Shown piece by piece: positions 56,521 through 64,000 of a stretch of DNA of 64,000 bases. The first letter of the stretch is position 1. Every line of letters starts with the position of its first letter. Made by a program: the position numbers and the translations under genes. The DNA is from Bacillus sp. NEB1478 (lineage in GTDB: Bacteria; Bacillota; Bacilli; Bacillales; Fictibacillaceae), in contig NZ_CP134049.1 in the NCBI RefSeq assembly GCF_031582965.1, positions 1,922,001 to 1,986,000 on the forward strand, written 5' to 3'. Below the pieces are notes generated by a model, which had not been told where the DNA came from, ran no database searches, and worked only from the letters and a program-made list of their open reading frames with translations.

Positions 56521-57093
56521 CTATTTTGTTGCAACGCCGCCAGATAACAAAAATTTCATTGCTTCTTCTGGTTTTAAATCTAGAATTTTTAATTTCTCTT
56601 TTGGCACAAGAAATGTAAAGCCAGCAATTTGAAAGGTTTGCGGAATGTACACAGCAACATGCCCCTCTAATTCGTTTCCAAGACTGCTCAGTTCTTCCGT
56701 CGTAATAAATCCAATGCTTTTCATACCGATTTCAGGGTATTCTATAAGGACAACGGTAGAAAATGAGCGCTTTTCTCCAAAAAAAGAATGAATGGTATCT
56801 TTAATGACTGTGTATACGGTTTTTACAAAAGGTGTTTTTTCTAATATCCGATCAATGAGTCTGAATATCTTCCCAGAAACATATTGGGTGGACATCCATC
56901 CTAGAAATGTAATGAGTACGATTGTTGTAATTAAACCAATTCCAGGAATATAATCTTCTTTTAATACATCCTTCAATAAGTTCCCTAGAATGCTGTCTAA
57001 GAAAGTAAAGATTTTGTAGATAATATAAACAGCTAGAACGATTGGCAGGATTGTCAGTAAACCATTGATAAAATACTTAATTAATGTCTTCAT
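56521..57093 (-). CDS. DUF502 family membrane protein
   Basis: The 190-residue protein has two membrane segments (residues about 6-30 and 50-72) and a soluble C-terminal half with PFVKTVYTVIKDTIHSFF and GFVT-like IGFITTEEL, all typical of DUF502. The function is unknown. It begins 18 bp after the dat stop codon and may be cotranscribed with it. Confidence 0.82.
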   Translation of the reverse strand: MKTLIKYFINGLLTILPIVLAVYIIYKIFTFLDSILGNLLKDVLKEDYIPGIGLITTIVLITFLGWMSTQYVSGKIFRLIDRILEKTPFVKTVYTVIKDTIHSFFGEKRSFSTVVLIEYPEIGMKSIGFITTEELSSLGNELEGHVAVYIPQTFQIAGFTFLVPKEKLKILDLKPEEAMKFLLSGGVATK

Positions 57094-57111
57094 GTTTTCC
57101 TCTTACTTATT

Positions 57112-57981
57112 TTAAGATTTTAATTTAGATGCACTATTCTCGATCTTAGTCTTAAAGTTTTTTTGCAGTTCAGATGTAACAGGGCCTATCTTATATGTTT
57201 GCTCCTGCTGTCCTTTTAATTTAACGACAGGGGTAACTTCCATTGTTGTACTCGTAATAAAAACCTCATCCGCTGCAATAAGATCAGCCACTGAAAAGGT
57301 TTGCTCTATGAAAGGGATTTGAAGCTGGTTAGCAATTTGTAAAACGATTTGTCTGGTTATCCCATTCAAAATTAAATTAGTGGCAGGGTGTGTTTGTAAA
57401 GTTCCGTTTTTTACGATAAAGACATTTGATGACGATCCTTCAGTAACAACGCCATCTCTATGCTGAATCGCTTCCTGGCAGTCAAAATCAGCTGCTTTTC
57501 TTTTAGCCATTACATTTCCCAATAGATTTAAGCTTTTAATGTCACAGCGCAGCCAGCGTATGTCTTCTGTTAGATACGTTTCAATTCCGTTAGTCTGTGA
57601 TTGATTGATTGACTCTAAAGTTACCGATTTCGCATAACCTGTTACAATACTCTGCATATTTCGTTCATACAAATGATTCCGAGGAGCAACCCCTCTTGTC
57701 ATTTGAATATAAACCATTCCGTTCTGTACATCATTTTTCTCAATTAACTCTTCAGTCAGGTGTTTAAATGTTGGAATATCGTAAGGTAAAGCAAGTTCTA
57801 ATTTATTTGCACTTTGAACGAAACGATCAAAATGTTCATCGAAAGCAAATGGTTTTCTGTCATATACAAAAACGACTTCATAAATGCCATCTCCGAATAA
57901 ATAGCCTCTATCTTCTGGATCTACAGGAATCGAACCACCTTTTATGATTTGGTCATGATATAGAACATATGAATTTTCCAT
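57112..57981 (-). CDS. dat: D-alanine (D-amino acid) aminotransferase
   Basis: This 289-residue class IV aminotransferase exchanges amino groups between D-alanine and 2-oxoglutarate and can supply D-glutamate for cell wall. The PLP lysine lies in DIKSLNLLGNVMAK near residue 146; GDGIYEVVFVYDRKPFAFDEH at the start and TEGSSSNVFIV in the middle are family blocks. AGGTGG precedes the ATG. Confidence 0.93.
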   Translation of the reverse strand: MENSYVLYHDQIIKGGSIPVDPEDRGYLFGDGIYEVVFVYDRKPFAFDEHFDRFVQSANKLELALPYDIPTFKHLTEELIEKNDVQNGMVYIQMTRGVAPRNHLYERNMQSIVTGYAKSVTLESINQSQTNGIETYLTEDIRWLRCDIKSLNLLGNVMAKRKAADFDCQEAIQHRDGVVTEGSSSNVFIVKNGTLQTHPATNLILNGITRQIVLQIANQLQIPFIEQTFSVADLIAADEVFITSTTMEVTPVVKLKGQQEQTYKIGPVTSELQKNFKTKIENSASKLKS

Positions 57982-58042
57982 TGTTTTACCACCTCATCAA
58001 TATAATATGTATACAATTGAGCTTTCATCTACTGTAAATGAA

Positions 58043-58069
58043 AAAGTGACTCCATTCAAGAGTCACTTT
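58043..58069 (-). terminator. Intrinsic terminator after the MFS gene
   Basis: AAAGTGACTC and GAGTCACTTT form the stem; on the minus strand it is followed by TTTTC and lies upstream of dat. Confidence 0.8.
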
Positions 58070-58145
58070 CATTTGATTTTCATTATTGTGGTGTTCTACG
58101 GCATTATTCTTCAATGAAAAGATGACTCGATATAAGTCATTTAAT

Positions 58146-59411
58146 CTAAGCTGTTGCTCTTTTCATCTGTTCCCTGTTTTTATCTAACTCAGGTACAGTA
58201 GATTTAAATAAAAAGAAACCAGTAACTGCACAAATGGTAAAAAGAGCAGTCATTCCAAGTGGTGATATATAATGGCCGAGTGTAATGCTCAATGCCGCGA
58301 TGACCATTGCTCCATTAAAGATCATACCGCTTACTGCCATATAGGCACTTCGAGAATCTTCAGGCGGAATTTCTGCCATATAAGCCTGTTTAACAGGTAC
58401 ATACATTAACTCCCCAATGGTCGCGATTATCATCACAGATAGGAGCAACCAAACGGAGTTACTGTATGAAATAACAAGATATCCAATGGAATAAGTAATT
58501 AACCCTATATATAAAACATTCTTATCTTTAAAACGGTTGATTATTCTACTGATGAATACAGCTAACAAAACAACAAGAACGGTATTTTCAGTTCGTAGGA
58601 TACCTAACATTTGTACTCCATCTATATGAAATTGTAATAGATCTTGTGTTGGCATGTCTTTGCTGAGTTTAACAGATATGTAGTTTGTTAAATGAAACTC
58701 TAACGATAGAATAAGTAAATAACCAAATGTAAATTTAATGAAGACTGAATCCTTAAAGACTTGTTTGTAATTTGAAAACATTTCTTTAACAACATTAGGT
58801 TTAATTTTATATTCTATTTGAACTGGAATGTAAGTTTCTTTAATAAAAAAGACAACGAGAACTGCAGACAATAGTGAGGTAGCAGTTAATCCTAAAAGTA
58901 GTTCAAAAAGATAGTTTTTAAACAAAAAGCCTCCTAACAATCCTCCGATTGCAATAGACAGATTACTAGTCCAATAAGTAATACCATACATAAACTTTCG
59001 GTTTTCCGGAGTACTAACATCGATTAACATCGCTTGAGATGCAGGTCCTGCCAAGCCCCAGCAAATGCTGTTAACCATCATCATCCCGATTGTGATGTAG
59101 GCTGCAAACGTATCTGATGTTACTAACGGGCTATTTGCTAATGCCATAACAAGTATCCCACCGAACCGAAGAGACTCTGCATAGGCCATTATTTTCTTTC
59201 GACCCATCAAATCTGCATAGTATCCTCCATAAAATCCGACTATAAATCCTACAAAAATATTAACGATAAGAAGTATTCCAGTTAATGTTTCTCCTACTCT
59301 GTCGGCTAAGTAAATAGCCATAAACGGATAAATCATCCCGCCAATCGAACCAGAAATCAATGATTCGATAATTCTGATTTTGATATTGGAATGAAAGTCT
59401 CTAAAACGCAT
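58146..59411 (-). CDS. MFS transporter
   Basis: The 421-residue protein has 12 membrane segments and the MFS loop motif GGYYADLMGRKKIM between helices 2 and 3. A long polar loop (residues about 195-225) separates the halves. It resembles drug or metabolite exporters (MDR-type), but the substrate is unknown. The ATG at 59411 sits nine bases after AAAGGTG; a GTG three codons earlier overlaps that site. Confidence 0.83.
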   Translation of the reverse strand: MRFRDFHSNIKIRIIESLISGSIGGMIYPFMAIYLADRVGETLTGILLIVNIFVGFIVGFYGGYYADLMGRKKIMAYAESLRFGGILVMALANSPLVTSDTFAAYITIGMMMVNSICWGLAGPASQAMLIDVSTPENRKFMYGITYWTSNLSIAIGGLLGGFLFKNYLFELLLGLTATSLLSAVLVVFFIKETYIPVQIEYKIKPNVVKEMFSNYKQVFKDSVFIKFTFGYLLILSLEFHLTNYISVKLSKDMPTQDLLQFHIDGVQMLGILRTENTVLVVLLAVFISRIINRFKDKNVLYIGLITYSIGYLVISYSNSVWLLLSVMIIATIGELMYVPVKQAYMAEIPPEDSRSAYMAVSGMIFNGAMVIAALSITLGHYISPLGMTALFTICAVTGFFLFKSTVPELDKNREQMKRATA

Positions 59412-59451
59412 GATCAGCACTCACCTTTACGAAAGCATAGATAACTTTCTA

Positions 59452-59481
59452 ACTATATGAAAAAAAGTAATATAATGTCAA
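59452..59481 (-). promoter_or_regulatory. Promoter of the MFS gene
   Basis: On the minus strand TTGACA (59481-59476), an 18-base spacer and TATAGT (59457-59452) form a good sigma-A promoter about 40 bp before the ATG. Confidence 0.72.
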
Positions 59482-59496
59482 TCTATTCGTTTTAAA

Positions 59497-59520
59497 AAAA
59501 CCGCACATTTCAGCGGTTTT
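59497..59520 (-). terminator. Intrinsic terminator
   Basis: AAAACCGC and GCGGTTTT with an eight-base loop; it ends the small membrane-protein gene at 59526. Confidence 0.82.
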
Positions 59521-59525
59521 AAAAA

Positions 59526-59777
59526 TTATTGTTTTACAGTCTTAACGACCTTATTATTTTTTACAGTTACGATATAGTAAGTCTTATCCATACTAATTAA
59601 AAAGTCATCATCATATTGATCTTTTAATTCTTCTTCTAATTTAAACGATTTTTTAAAGTGCTCGTCAATGGCATTTATTTTTTCTTTCCGTGTATTCTCA
59701 CGACTGATCGTGTTAAAGACAAAATACACTAAAAATATGGTTCCAAGAATTATGATTGTTTTTGCTGTTTTGCTCAA
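59526..59777 (-). CDS. Small single-pass membrane protein, unknown
   Basis: The 83-residue protein has one N-terminal membrane segment (residues about 6-24) and a charged outer or inner domain rich in Lys, Glu and Asp (KKSFKLEEELKDQYDDDFLIS). I do not recognise the family. The start is TTG at 59777, with GAGGGG nine bases before. It stands between two terminators. Confidence 0.65.
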   Translation of the reverse strand: MSKTAKTIIILGTIFLVYFVFNTISRENTRKEKINAIDEHFKKSFKLEEELKDQYDDDFLISMDKTYYIVTVKNNKVVKTVKQ

Positions 59778-59840
59778 ATTTATTGTCCCCTCTCCCTTTT
59801 CTCCAAAATTCAGTATAACCTAATTGACTCAAAACAAAAA

Positions 59841-59859
59841 CACCTGGATTTACCAGGTG
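59841..59859 (-). terminator. Intrinsic terminator after nadE
   Basis: CACCTGG and CCAGGTG with a five-base loop; the A-rich plus flank supplies the U-tract of the minus transcript. Confidence 0.8.
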
Positions 59860-59865
59860 CCGAAA

Positions 59866-60687
59866 TTATTTCCACCATTTATCGTGCAAAGAAGCTGGAA
59901 GATGACGCTTATGTTTTGTTATTAGAAACCGTTTTTCAATTTTCTCTTTTGATTCTTGAGATATTTCTTTACCTTCCAAATAGTCATCTATTTCTTCGTA
60001 AGTTACTCCTAATGCTGTTTCGTCCGGGATTAATGGTTTATCATCTTCTAAATCAGCAGTCGGGACTTTTAAGTATATCTTTTCTTCTGCACCAAGCTCT
60101 TTTAATAACGCTCTTCCTTGGCGTTTGTTAAGACCGGTTAATGGCACAACATCGCATGCACCATCACCATGTTTAGTGAAAAAACCGGTTATTGCTTCTG
60201 CAGCGTGGTCTGTCCCGATAACAAGGGATTGATAAGCTCCTGCAATATCATATTGTACTTTCATACGTTCACGTGCTTTATTATTGCCTTTTAAAAAATG
60301 TGAAAGCTCTTTACCAGTCGCATCTGAAAAGTTTTGAATAGAAGCGTCAACAGCCGACTTAATGTTTACTGAAAGTGATACATCAGGTTTAATAAAAGAT
60401 AAAGCTCTCTGAGCATCATCCTCATCTTGCTGAATTCCATACGGAAGTCTGACAGCTATAAATCTATATTCTTGTCCTGACTCTTCACGAAGCTGTTCCA
60501 TTGCCATCTGTGCTAGCTTCCCTGCTAGACTGGAATCCTGACCACCGCTTATTCCCAGAACATATCCTTTTGCACCCGATGTTTTCACATAATCTTTTAG
60601 AAATTTTATTCTTTGATTAATTTCCTCTTTAGCATCTATTTCAGGTCTTACAAGAAGTTCTTTAATGATTTCTTTTTGAAGTTCCAT
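59866..60687 (-). CDS. nadE: Ammonia-dependent NAD synthetase
   Basis: NadE adenylates nicotinic acid adenine dinucleotide and amidates it to NAD with free ammonia. The 273-residue protein has the PP-loop [14 protein letters not shown] near residue 46, [19 protein letters not shown] and the [10 protein letters not shown] loop. There is no glutaminase domain, so ammonia is the nitrogen donor. The ATG at 60687 is eight bases after AAGGTGG. It lies 56 bp after kapB and may share its transcript. Confidence 0.96.
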   Translation of the reverse strand: MELQKEIIKELLVRPEIDAKEEINQRIKFLKDYVKTSGAKGYVLGISGGQDSSLAGKLAQMAMEQLREESGQEYRFIAVRLPYGIQQDEDDAQRALSFIKPDVSLSVNIKSAVDASIQNFSDATGKELSHFLKGNNKARERMKVQYDIAGAYQSLVIGTDHAAEAITGFFTKHGDGACDVVPLTGLNKRQGRALLKELGAEEKIYLKVPTADLEDDKPLIPDETALGVTYEEIDDYLEGKEISQESKEKIEKRFLITKHKRHLPASLHDKWWK

Positions 60688-60743
60688 GAATATCGCCACC
60701 TTAAATTGTGTTCTATTATTCCATATTCCACAGAAATTTCTTT

Positions 60744-61118
60744 TTAATCAAGATTGTAATCTTTCTCTACCTGTTCGAGACAATGCAGTGACCGTTTAGA
60801 CCAATCATTATTGTTTTCGGTTAATTCAATTTTGTACTTATTCAATGCATCATTTAAAGATTTTTTATATTCTGGGATTGACTCTTCTTTATATTCTACA
60901 ATAGTATGTACTGGCATCCAAGCACGCTCCCCATAACTCAATGCTCTTCTTTCTTGAAAAAATGGAACATTAGCTTGTTTAGGGTTATGCAAATCACCTT
61001 GCCATGGATGTTTTATAACAGCGAGAACTTCAATCAGGACCATATTGTTTCTCTCGTCTTCTGCTCTGCCTATATATTGCCCTGTTTTATAACTAGCTAC
61101 AACGATATTTTTACTCAT
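60744..61118 (-). CDS. kapB: Kinase-associated protein B
   Basis: The 124-residue protein matches KapB, described in B. subtilis as needed for full sporulation-phosphorelay input by KinB. Family blocks are [26 protein letters not shown] and [11 protein letters not shown], and near the end [16 protein letters not shown]. No lipoprotein signal is visible in this start. The ATG at 61118 follows GGAGG; the long open frame further upstream is noncoding here. It overlaps the preceding gene by 8 bp. Confidence 0.9.
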   Translation of the reverse strand: MSKNIVVASYKTGQYIGRAEDERNNMVLIEVLAVIKHPWQGDLHNPKQANVPFFQERRALSYGERAWMPVHTIVEYKEESIPEYKKSLNDALNKYKIELTENNNDWSKRSLHCLEQVEKDYNLD

Positions 61119-61422
61119 TTTTTTCCTCCAAAGCATGGATCTCTTGTGAAACGACAAAAGCAAGATCTTCGTTTCCAAATAAGGACAATACTTGAAGCAA
61201 GGTTTCATGAGGGATATATTCTGCTTCATCTTTAGATACTGTTTGTTCAAGCATATGCATGACATATTCATTTTTAGCTTGGTTTGGATAAGCTTTTAAA
61301 TATACAGCTTTAGGATCTAAATCATTATTTATGCACCATTGCGCGTAAATGATTATCATCATTCCTTCATCTTTTTGGTAATTATTGATCACTTTTTCTG
61401 AGATTTCATCTGCACGGTTCAT
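61111..61422 (-). CDS. Small conserved-looking protein upstream of kapB
   Basis: I do not recognise this 103-residue acidic, helical protein (MNRADEISEKVINNYQKDEG to HALEEKNE). An MNRADEI opening, GAGGG before the ATG at 61422 and an 8-bp overlap with kapB make it a real, probably coupled gene. An in-frame start 16 codons earlier is possible but has no ribosome site. A connection with KapB function is only inferred. Confidence 0.7.
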   Translation of the reverse strand: MNRADEISEKVINNYQKDEGMMIIIYAQWCINNDLDPKAVYLKAYPNQAKNEYVMHMLEQTVSKDEAEYIPHETLLQVLSLFGNEDLAFVVSQEIHALEEKNE

Positions 61423-61531
61423 TGTTAATCCCTCATTTTTATATTGGGTTGTTTTATGGTTCTCTGTCATAAAGCCAAATTAAAAACCACAATCTTATAA
61501 AGAATATAGCCGAAAGTAAAAGATTGATACA

Positions 61532-61550
61532 TTTCGCTAATAAAGCGAAA
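61532..61550. other. Small hairpin in the trhO-small gene interval
   Basis: TTTCGCT and AGCGAAA flank a five-base loop in the 200-bp interval 61471-61671. No further gene or repeat is seen there apart from the trhO terminator. Confidence 0.4.
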
Positions 61551-61643
61551 ATCAACCACTTCCAAGAGCAATTAAGATTGAAAGAAAACAGTCTTAGAAA
61601 AGAGTTTGATAATTAAAGTCTATATTAATTTAGTGAAAAAGAA

Positions 61644-61666
61644 AAAGCCAGTAATTTACTGGCTTT
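61644..61666 (-). terminator. Intrinsic terminator after trhO
   Basis: AAAGCCAGTAA and TTACTGGCTTT form an almost loopless stem with A-rich plus flank, giving the minus-strand U-tract. Confidence 0.78.
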
Positions 61667-61671
61667 AATAA

Positions 61672-62592
61672 CTAAGCGTTCTGTATCTCTTTTTTCTCTT
61701 CTTCATAGCGATTACGTGGATGTTCGAGACATTCTTTAGAACAAGAACGTTTATGCTTTACTTCACAATCCGTACAGCAAACATGTTGTTTGTTGCATTC
61801 TGGATTCGCACAGTTAACGTATCGATCTTCTGTTTTACCGCAATAGTAACAAGACGAAATGACGGTATCTTCTTCTGTTTGATTGACTGGAACAGAAATT
61901 CTTTCATCAAAAACGTAACATTTCCCATCCCATAAACGGCCTTTCACTTCTGGGTCTTTTCCATAAGTAACGATTCCGCCTTCAAGCTGAGAAACATCTT
62001 TAAAACCTTCTTGCATAAGGAACCCAGAAAATTTTTCACATCTGATCCCACCAGTACAATAGGTTAATACTTTTTTATCTTTAAATTCACTTAAATTTTT
62101 ACGAACCCATTCTGGGAAATCCCGCGATGCTTTTACATCTGGTTTGATGGCTCCACGGAAGTGGCCGATCTCATATTCGTAATCGTTCCGGCCGTCAATA
62201 ACGATAACATCTTCATCTTGAAGTGCTTCGTAGAACTCCTTTGGCGACAGTCGTTTACCTGAAAGCTGATTCGGATTTACATCTTCCTCAAAACGCCATG
62301 TAACAAGTTCATTTTTATGCCGTACGAACATTTTTTTAAAGGTATGTTCTTCGACTTCATCTATTTTAAAAACGATATCTGCAAAACGCGGATCCGATTT
62401 AAGATGATCCATATATATTTCTGTTTGTTCGTATGTTCCTGAAACTGTTCCGTTAATTCCTTCAGGAGCTACAATAATTCTCCCTAAAAGACCTAGATCC
62501 TTACAAAACTTTAAATGTTCATTCGTAAAGTTTTCTGGATCATCAATCGGTACATACTTATAATACAAAAGTACTCTCATTTTCTCTGACAT
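61672..62592 (-). CDS. trhO: tRNA uridine-34 hydroxylase, rhodanese-like
   Basis: TrhO hydroxylates uridine at the wobble position of some tRNAs in an oxygen-dependent way. The 306-residue protein has an N-terminal acylphosphatase-like domain ([16 protein letters not shown]), a rhodanese domain with the active Cys in [12 protein letters not shown], and a C-terminal cysteine-rich part ([22 protein letters not shown]) that probably binds zinc. The first ATG has only a weak GGTGA site. A tRNA-Arg with U34 lies directly upstream. Confidence 0.92.
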   Translation of the reverse strand: MSEKMRVLLYYKYVPIDDPENFTNEHLKFCKDLGLLGRIIVAPEGINGTVSGTYEQTEIYMDHLKSDPRFADIVFKIDEVEEHTFKKMFVRHKNELVTWRFEEDVNPNQLSGKRLSPKEFYEALQDEDVIVIDGRNDYEYEIGHFRGAIKPDVKASRDFPEWVRKNLSEFKDKKVLTYCTGGIRCEKFSGFLMQEGFKDVSQLEGGIVTYGKDPEVKGRLWDGKCYVFDERISVPVNQTEEDTVISSCYYCGKTEDRYVNCANPECNKQHVCCTDCEVKHKRSCSKECLEHPRNRYEEEKKEIQNA

Positions 62593-62633
62593 GATTAATC
62601 ACCAACCTGCAACGTTAGTTATTTTATGACGCC

Positions 62634-62683
62634 AAATAAAAAACCACCGGTTCCAATTACCTAAACCCCGTGATCCCCGTGGT
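62634..62683 (-). terminator. Likely terminator downstream of tRNA-Arg
   Basis: On the minus strand ACCACGG could pair with CCGGTGGT (one bulge), followed by TTTTTTATTT. The loop is large and contains a nine-base direct repeat (CACGGGGAT, CACGGGGTT). Confidence 0.45.
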
Positions 62684-62723
62684 GAGTACCGGATTAACCG
62701 ATAATCAATTATAAAATTGGAAG

Positions 62724-62798
62724 TGGCGCGCCCACCAGGATTCGAACCCAGAATACGAGAGCCGAAATCTCGTGTGATATCCATTTCACTATAGGCGC
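62724..62798 (-). tRNA. tRNA-Arg (anticodon UCG)
   Basis: A 75-base cloverleaf on the minus strand: acceptor GCGCCTA/TGGGCGC, D-stem GTGA/TCAC, anticodon stem CGAGA/TCTCG with loop TTTCGGC, T-loop TTCGAAT, discriminator G and encoded CCA. The anticodon at loop positions 34-36 is TCG, reading CGA and possibly CGG. The gene has its own promoter upstream. Confidence 0.93.
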
Positions 62799-62817
62799 TT
62801 ATTACGTCACGAATAAT

Positions 62818-62846
62818 ATCATAAACAATAATTCGTAATTTTACAA
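62818..62846 (-). promoter_or_regulatory. Promoter of tRNA-Arg
   Basis: On the minus strand TTGTAA (62846-62841), a 17-base spacer and TATGAT (62823-62818) give a start of transcription near 62811, about a dozen bases before the mature 5' end. Confidence 0.65.
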
Positions 62847-62877
62847 GTACTTTTTACAGCATTTTAATAAACGATCC

Positions 62878-63252
62878 TTAATTTACCAAATTAAGGGGTA
62901 TGAGAGTTTTTTCTATACTTTCATATATCGTGATTAATGGCTCTTCAGGATGCCATTTAAATACCCCTTTTTCTCCGTTCAATATAGCTGGAATATGAAG
63001 TGTTGAAGTATAAGGGTCTTCAAACCAAACTCCATGAGATAATATATTGGCAATGAATATTTCTGCTTCTAGTTCCATATATTGAATTCTTTGTTCCCAT
63101 TCAATTTTTTCTTGCGGGTTCAAATCGGTTTCGAGTTGTTGAAACGATTGATGCCATAAGTCAAACTCTCTTTGCAAGTTATGCAATGAATCCAATTCTT
63201 TAACAATAATAGGCAATAATTGATTTGCTTCTTCTAATGTATAACGCTTCAT
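62878..63252 (-). CDS. DUF2203 family protein
   Basis: The 124-residue protein has the DUF2203 opening YTLEEANQLLPIIVKEL, a central coiled stretch (residues 25-65), and the end-domain HGVWFEDPYTSTLHIPAILNG with FKWHPEEPLI. The family is of unknown function and widespread in Bacilli. GAAGGAG precedes the ATG. It lies in a single-gene unit. Confidence 0.82.
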   Translation of the reverse strand: MKRYTLEEANQLLPIIVKELDSLHNLQREFDLWHQSFQQLETDLNPQEKIEWEQRIQYMELEAEIFIANILSHGVWFEDPYTSTLHIPAILNGEKGVFKWHPEEPLITIYESIEKTLIPLNLVN

Positions 63253-63265
63253 AACATGAGCTCCT

Positions 63266-63574
63266 TCACATTCTTGACAGTATTATAACAAATGAAGGAT
63301 AAATTGCCCATAAAGAAAACTTGGCGGACACAATTTTTTTAAGCTTGTAATAGCCGCACTTATCATTTAAACCTAAAGGGCAGCAACCAGTTAAATGAAA
63401 TGGATATTTTCGTAACCATTGTTTCTCTTTAAAATGGTTTATTTCCGTTTCAGAATATTCACTTTCCCAGGGGTGTGCGGTGTGCCTCTGTAGTAGATGG
63501 ATGAAGATCCAAATTCGAGGAAGCATGAGTGCTTTCAATGATGTCTCTTTACGAAAATGACCTAATAGCAACAA
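63266..63574 (-). CDS. Short Cys-containing protein, unknown and uncertain
   Basis: The frame gives 102 residues with a notable block WLRKYPFHLTGCCPLGLNDKCGYY (three cysteines, possible metal or disulfide site). I do not recognise it. No ribosome site precedes TTG 63574; ATG 63526 is an alternative but also lacks a clear one, so the 5' end is doubtful. It could be a decayed gene. It ends 14 bases before the DUF2203 ATG, in the same direction. Confidence 0.4.
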   Translation of the reverse strand: MLLLGHFRKETSLKALMLPRIWIFIHLLQRHTAHPWESEYSETEINHFKEKQWLRKYPFHLTGCCPLGLNDKCGYYKLKKIVSAKFSLWAIYPSFVIILSRM

Positions 63575-63622
63575 TCTTTTGGAAAATTGCTTTTAAATAA
63601 AGAGTAAAAATTGACAAAGGAA

Positions 63623-63647
63623 AACCTTTTGGTTTCACCAAAAGGTT
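63623..63647 (-). terminator. Intrinsic terminator
   Basis: AACCTTTTGG and CCAAAAGGTT with a five-base loop, overlapping the stop codon of the minus-strand gene ending at 63646 and followed on that strand by TTCCTTTG. Confidence 0.7.
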
Positions 63648-63930
63648 AAATGGTAAGACATAGATCTTTTTTAGGACTTTTCAAATCTAAATAAAAATCT
63701 CTGACTGTATCATCTTCTAGCAATTCTGGAAAATCTCTTCTGTATTCAGAACTGATTAATATTTGTTCGACGAGATCTGAAGAACCTTTTCTTATAAGTA
63801 ATTTTAGCGTTAACCATTTATTTCGTTTAGTCTTCAGATGAAATTTCGTAATAAACAGCATGATTCTATCATCGCTTGAAAATGCTTTTTCCTTTTCTTT
63901 TCGTAAATTAATATGAGAAACGGTTTTCAT
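63646..63930 (-). CDS. Small protein of unknown function
   Basis: I do not recognise this 94-residue basic-then-acidic protein (KTKRNKWLTLKLLIRKG in the middle, PELLEDDTVRDFYLDLK near the end). AAAGGAGGGTG precedes the ATG at good spacing, and a terminator closes it, so it is probably real. The last 70 bases of the window, 63931-64000, hold its upstream region and show no other gene. Confidence 0.65.
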   Translation of the reverse strand: MKTVSHINLRKEKEKAFSSDDRIMLFITKFHLKTKRNKWLTLKLLIRKGSSDLVEQILISSEYRRDFPELLEDDTVRDFYLDLKSPKKDLCLTI

Positions 63931-64000
63931 AGTGAAACACCCTCCTTTAATTTGCGAGCTCTTAATACCATTATTATTCAGTTTTTTCTGAAATATACTT

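Noticed and set aside
61119..61271. Longer kapB with an extra 51-residue N terminus
   Set aside because: The extension overlaps the upstream gene in another frame, and the GGAGG site belongs to the ATG at 61118.
62724..62798. Integration site of a mobile island at the tRNA-Arg
   Set aside because: No integrase or duplicated tRNA end is visible within the window; flanking genes look native.

Overview
The window looks like a chromosomal segment of a low-GC, spore-forming member of the Bacillaceae. The evidence is AT-rich DNA, strong AGGAGG-type ribosome binding sites, frequent TTG starts, two T-boxes, and many genes best matched to Bacillus subtilis counterparts (gltC, yjgC/yjgD, katA, odhAB, ypmR, proI, yppG, yppC, kapB, an AroA(G)-type DAHP synthase). 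The genus cannot be fixed from sequence alone. No prophage, insertion sequence or CRISPR array is visible. The region is mostly housekeeping with small accessory patches.

Layout: 1-5.9 kb is the glutamate synthase operon gltBD (its gltD end is cut off by the window edge) with divergent regulator gltC. 6.0-9.5 kb holds a molybdopterin formate-dehydrogenase-like oxidoreductase and its DUF1641 partner. 9.6-15.4 kb holds a HEPN-like/CBS protein, two GNAT-type proteins, an M24 peptidase homologue, a flippase-like membrane protein and an unknown. 15.5-19.0 kb is a two-gene ABC exporter. 19.0-19.65 kb is a gene-free stretch with a palindromic REP-like element and a 20-bp tandem array. 19.6-26.9 kb has a Rieske oxidoreductase, an ABC-F protein behind a leader-peptide attenuator, CbpA, a TetR regulator with its divergent membrane target, and catalase.

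27.2-33.5 kb is the shikimate/tyrosine block: aroC-aroB-tyrA-aroA under a tyrosine T-box, divergent from the chorismate mutase-DAHP synthase fusion. 33.7-39.4 kb has a frameshifted peptide transporter, a quinone oxidoreductase and metE under a cobalamin riboswitch. 39.6-47.8 kb has odhAB, then argS-APH-rarD behind an arginine T-box. 47.8-56.4 kb holds MATE and EamA transporters, MsrAB, two SGNH hydrolases, proline synthesis, and yppG/yppC. 56.5-64 kb has a DUF502 protein, D-amino acid aminotransferase, an MFS transporter, nadE, kapB, trhO, a tRNA-Arg and small conserved or unknown genes.

Functionally the window combines nitrogen assimilation, aromatic amino acid, methionine, proline and NAD synthesis, the 2-oxoglutarate dehydrogenase step, oxidative-stress defence (KatA, MsrAB) and probable drug defence (ABC-F, ABC exporter, MATE). 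The features most worth a second look are the ABC-F leader peptide with attenuator, three unrelated arrays of roughly 20-22-bp repeats placed just after terminators, and a HEPN-like domain joined to CBS domains.
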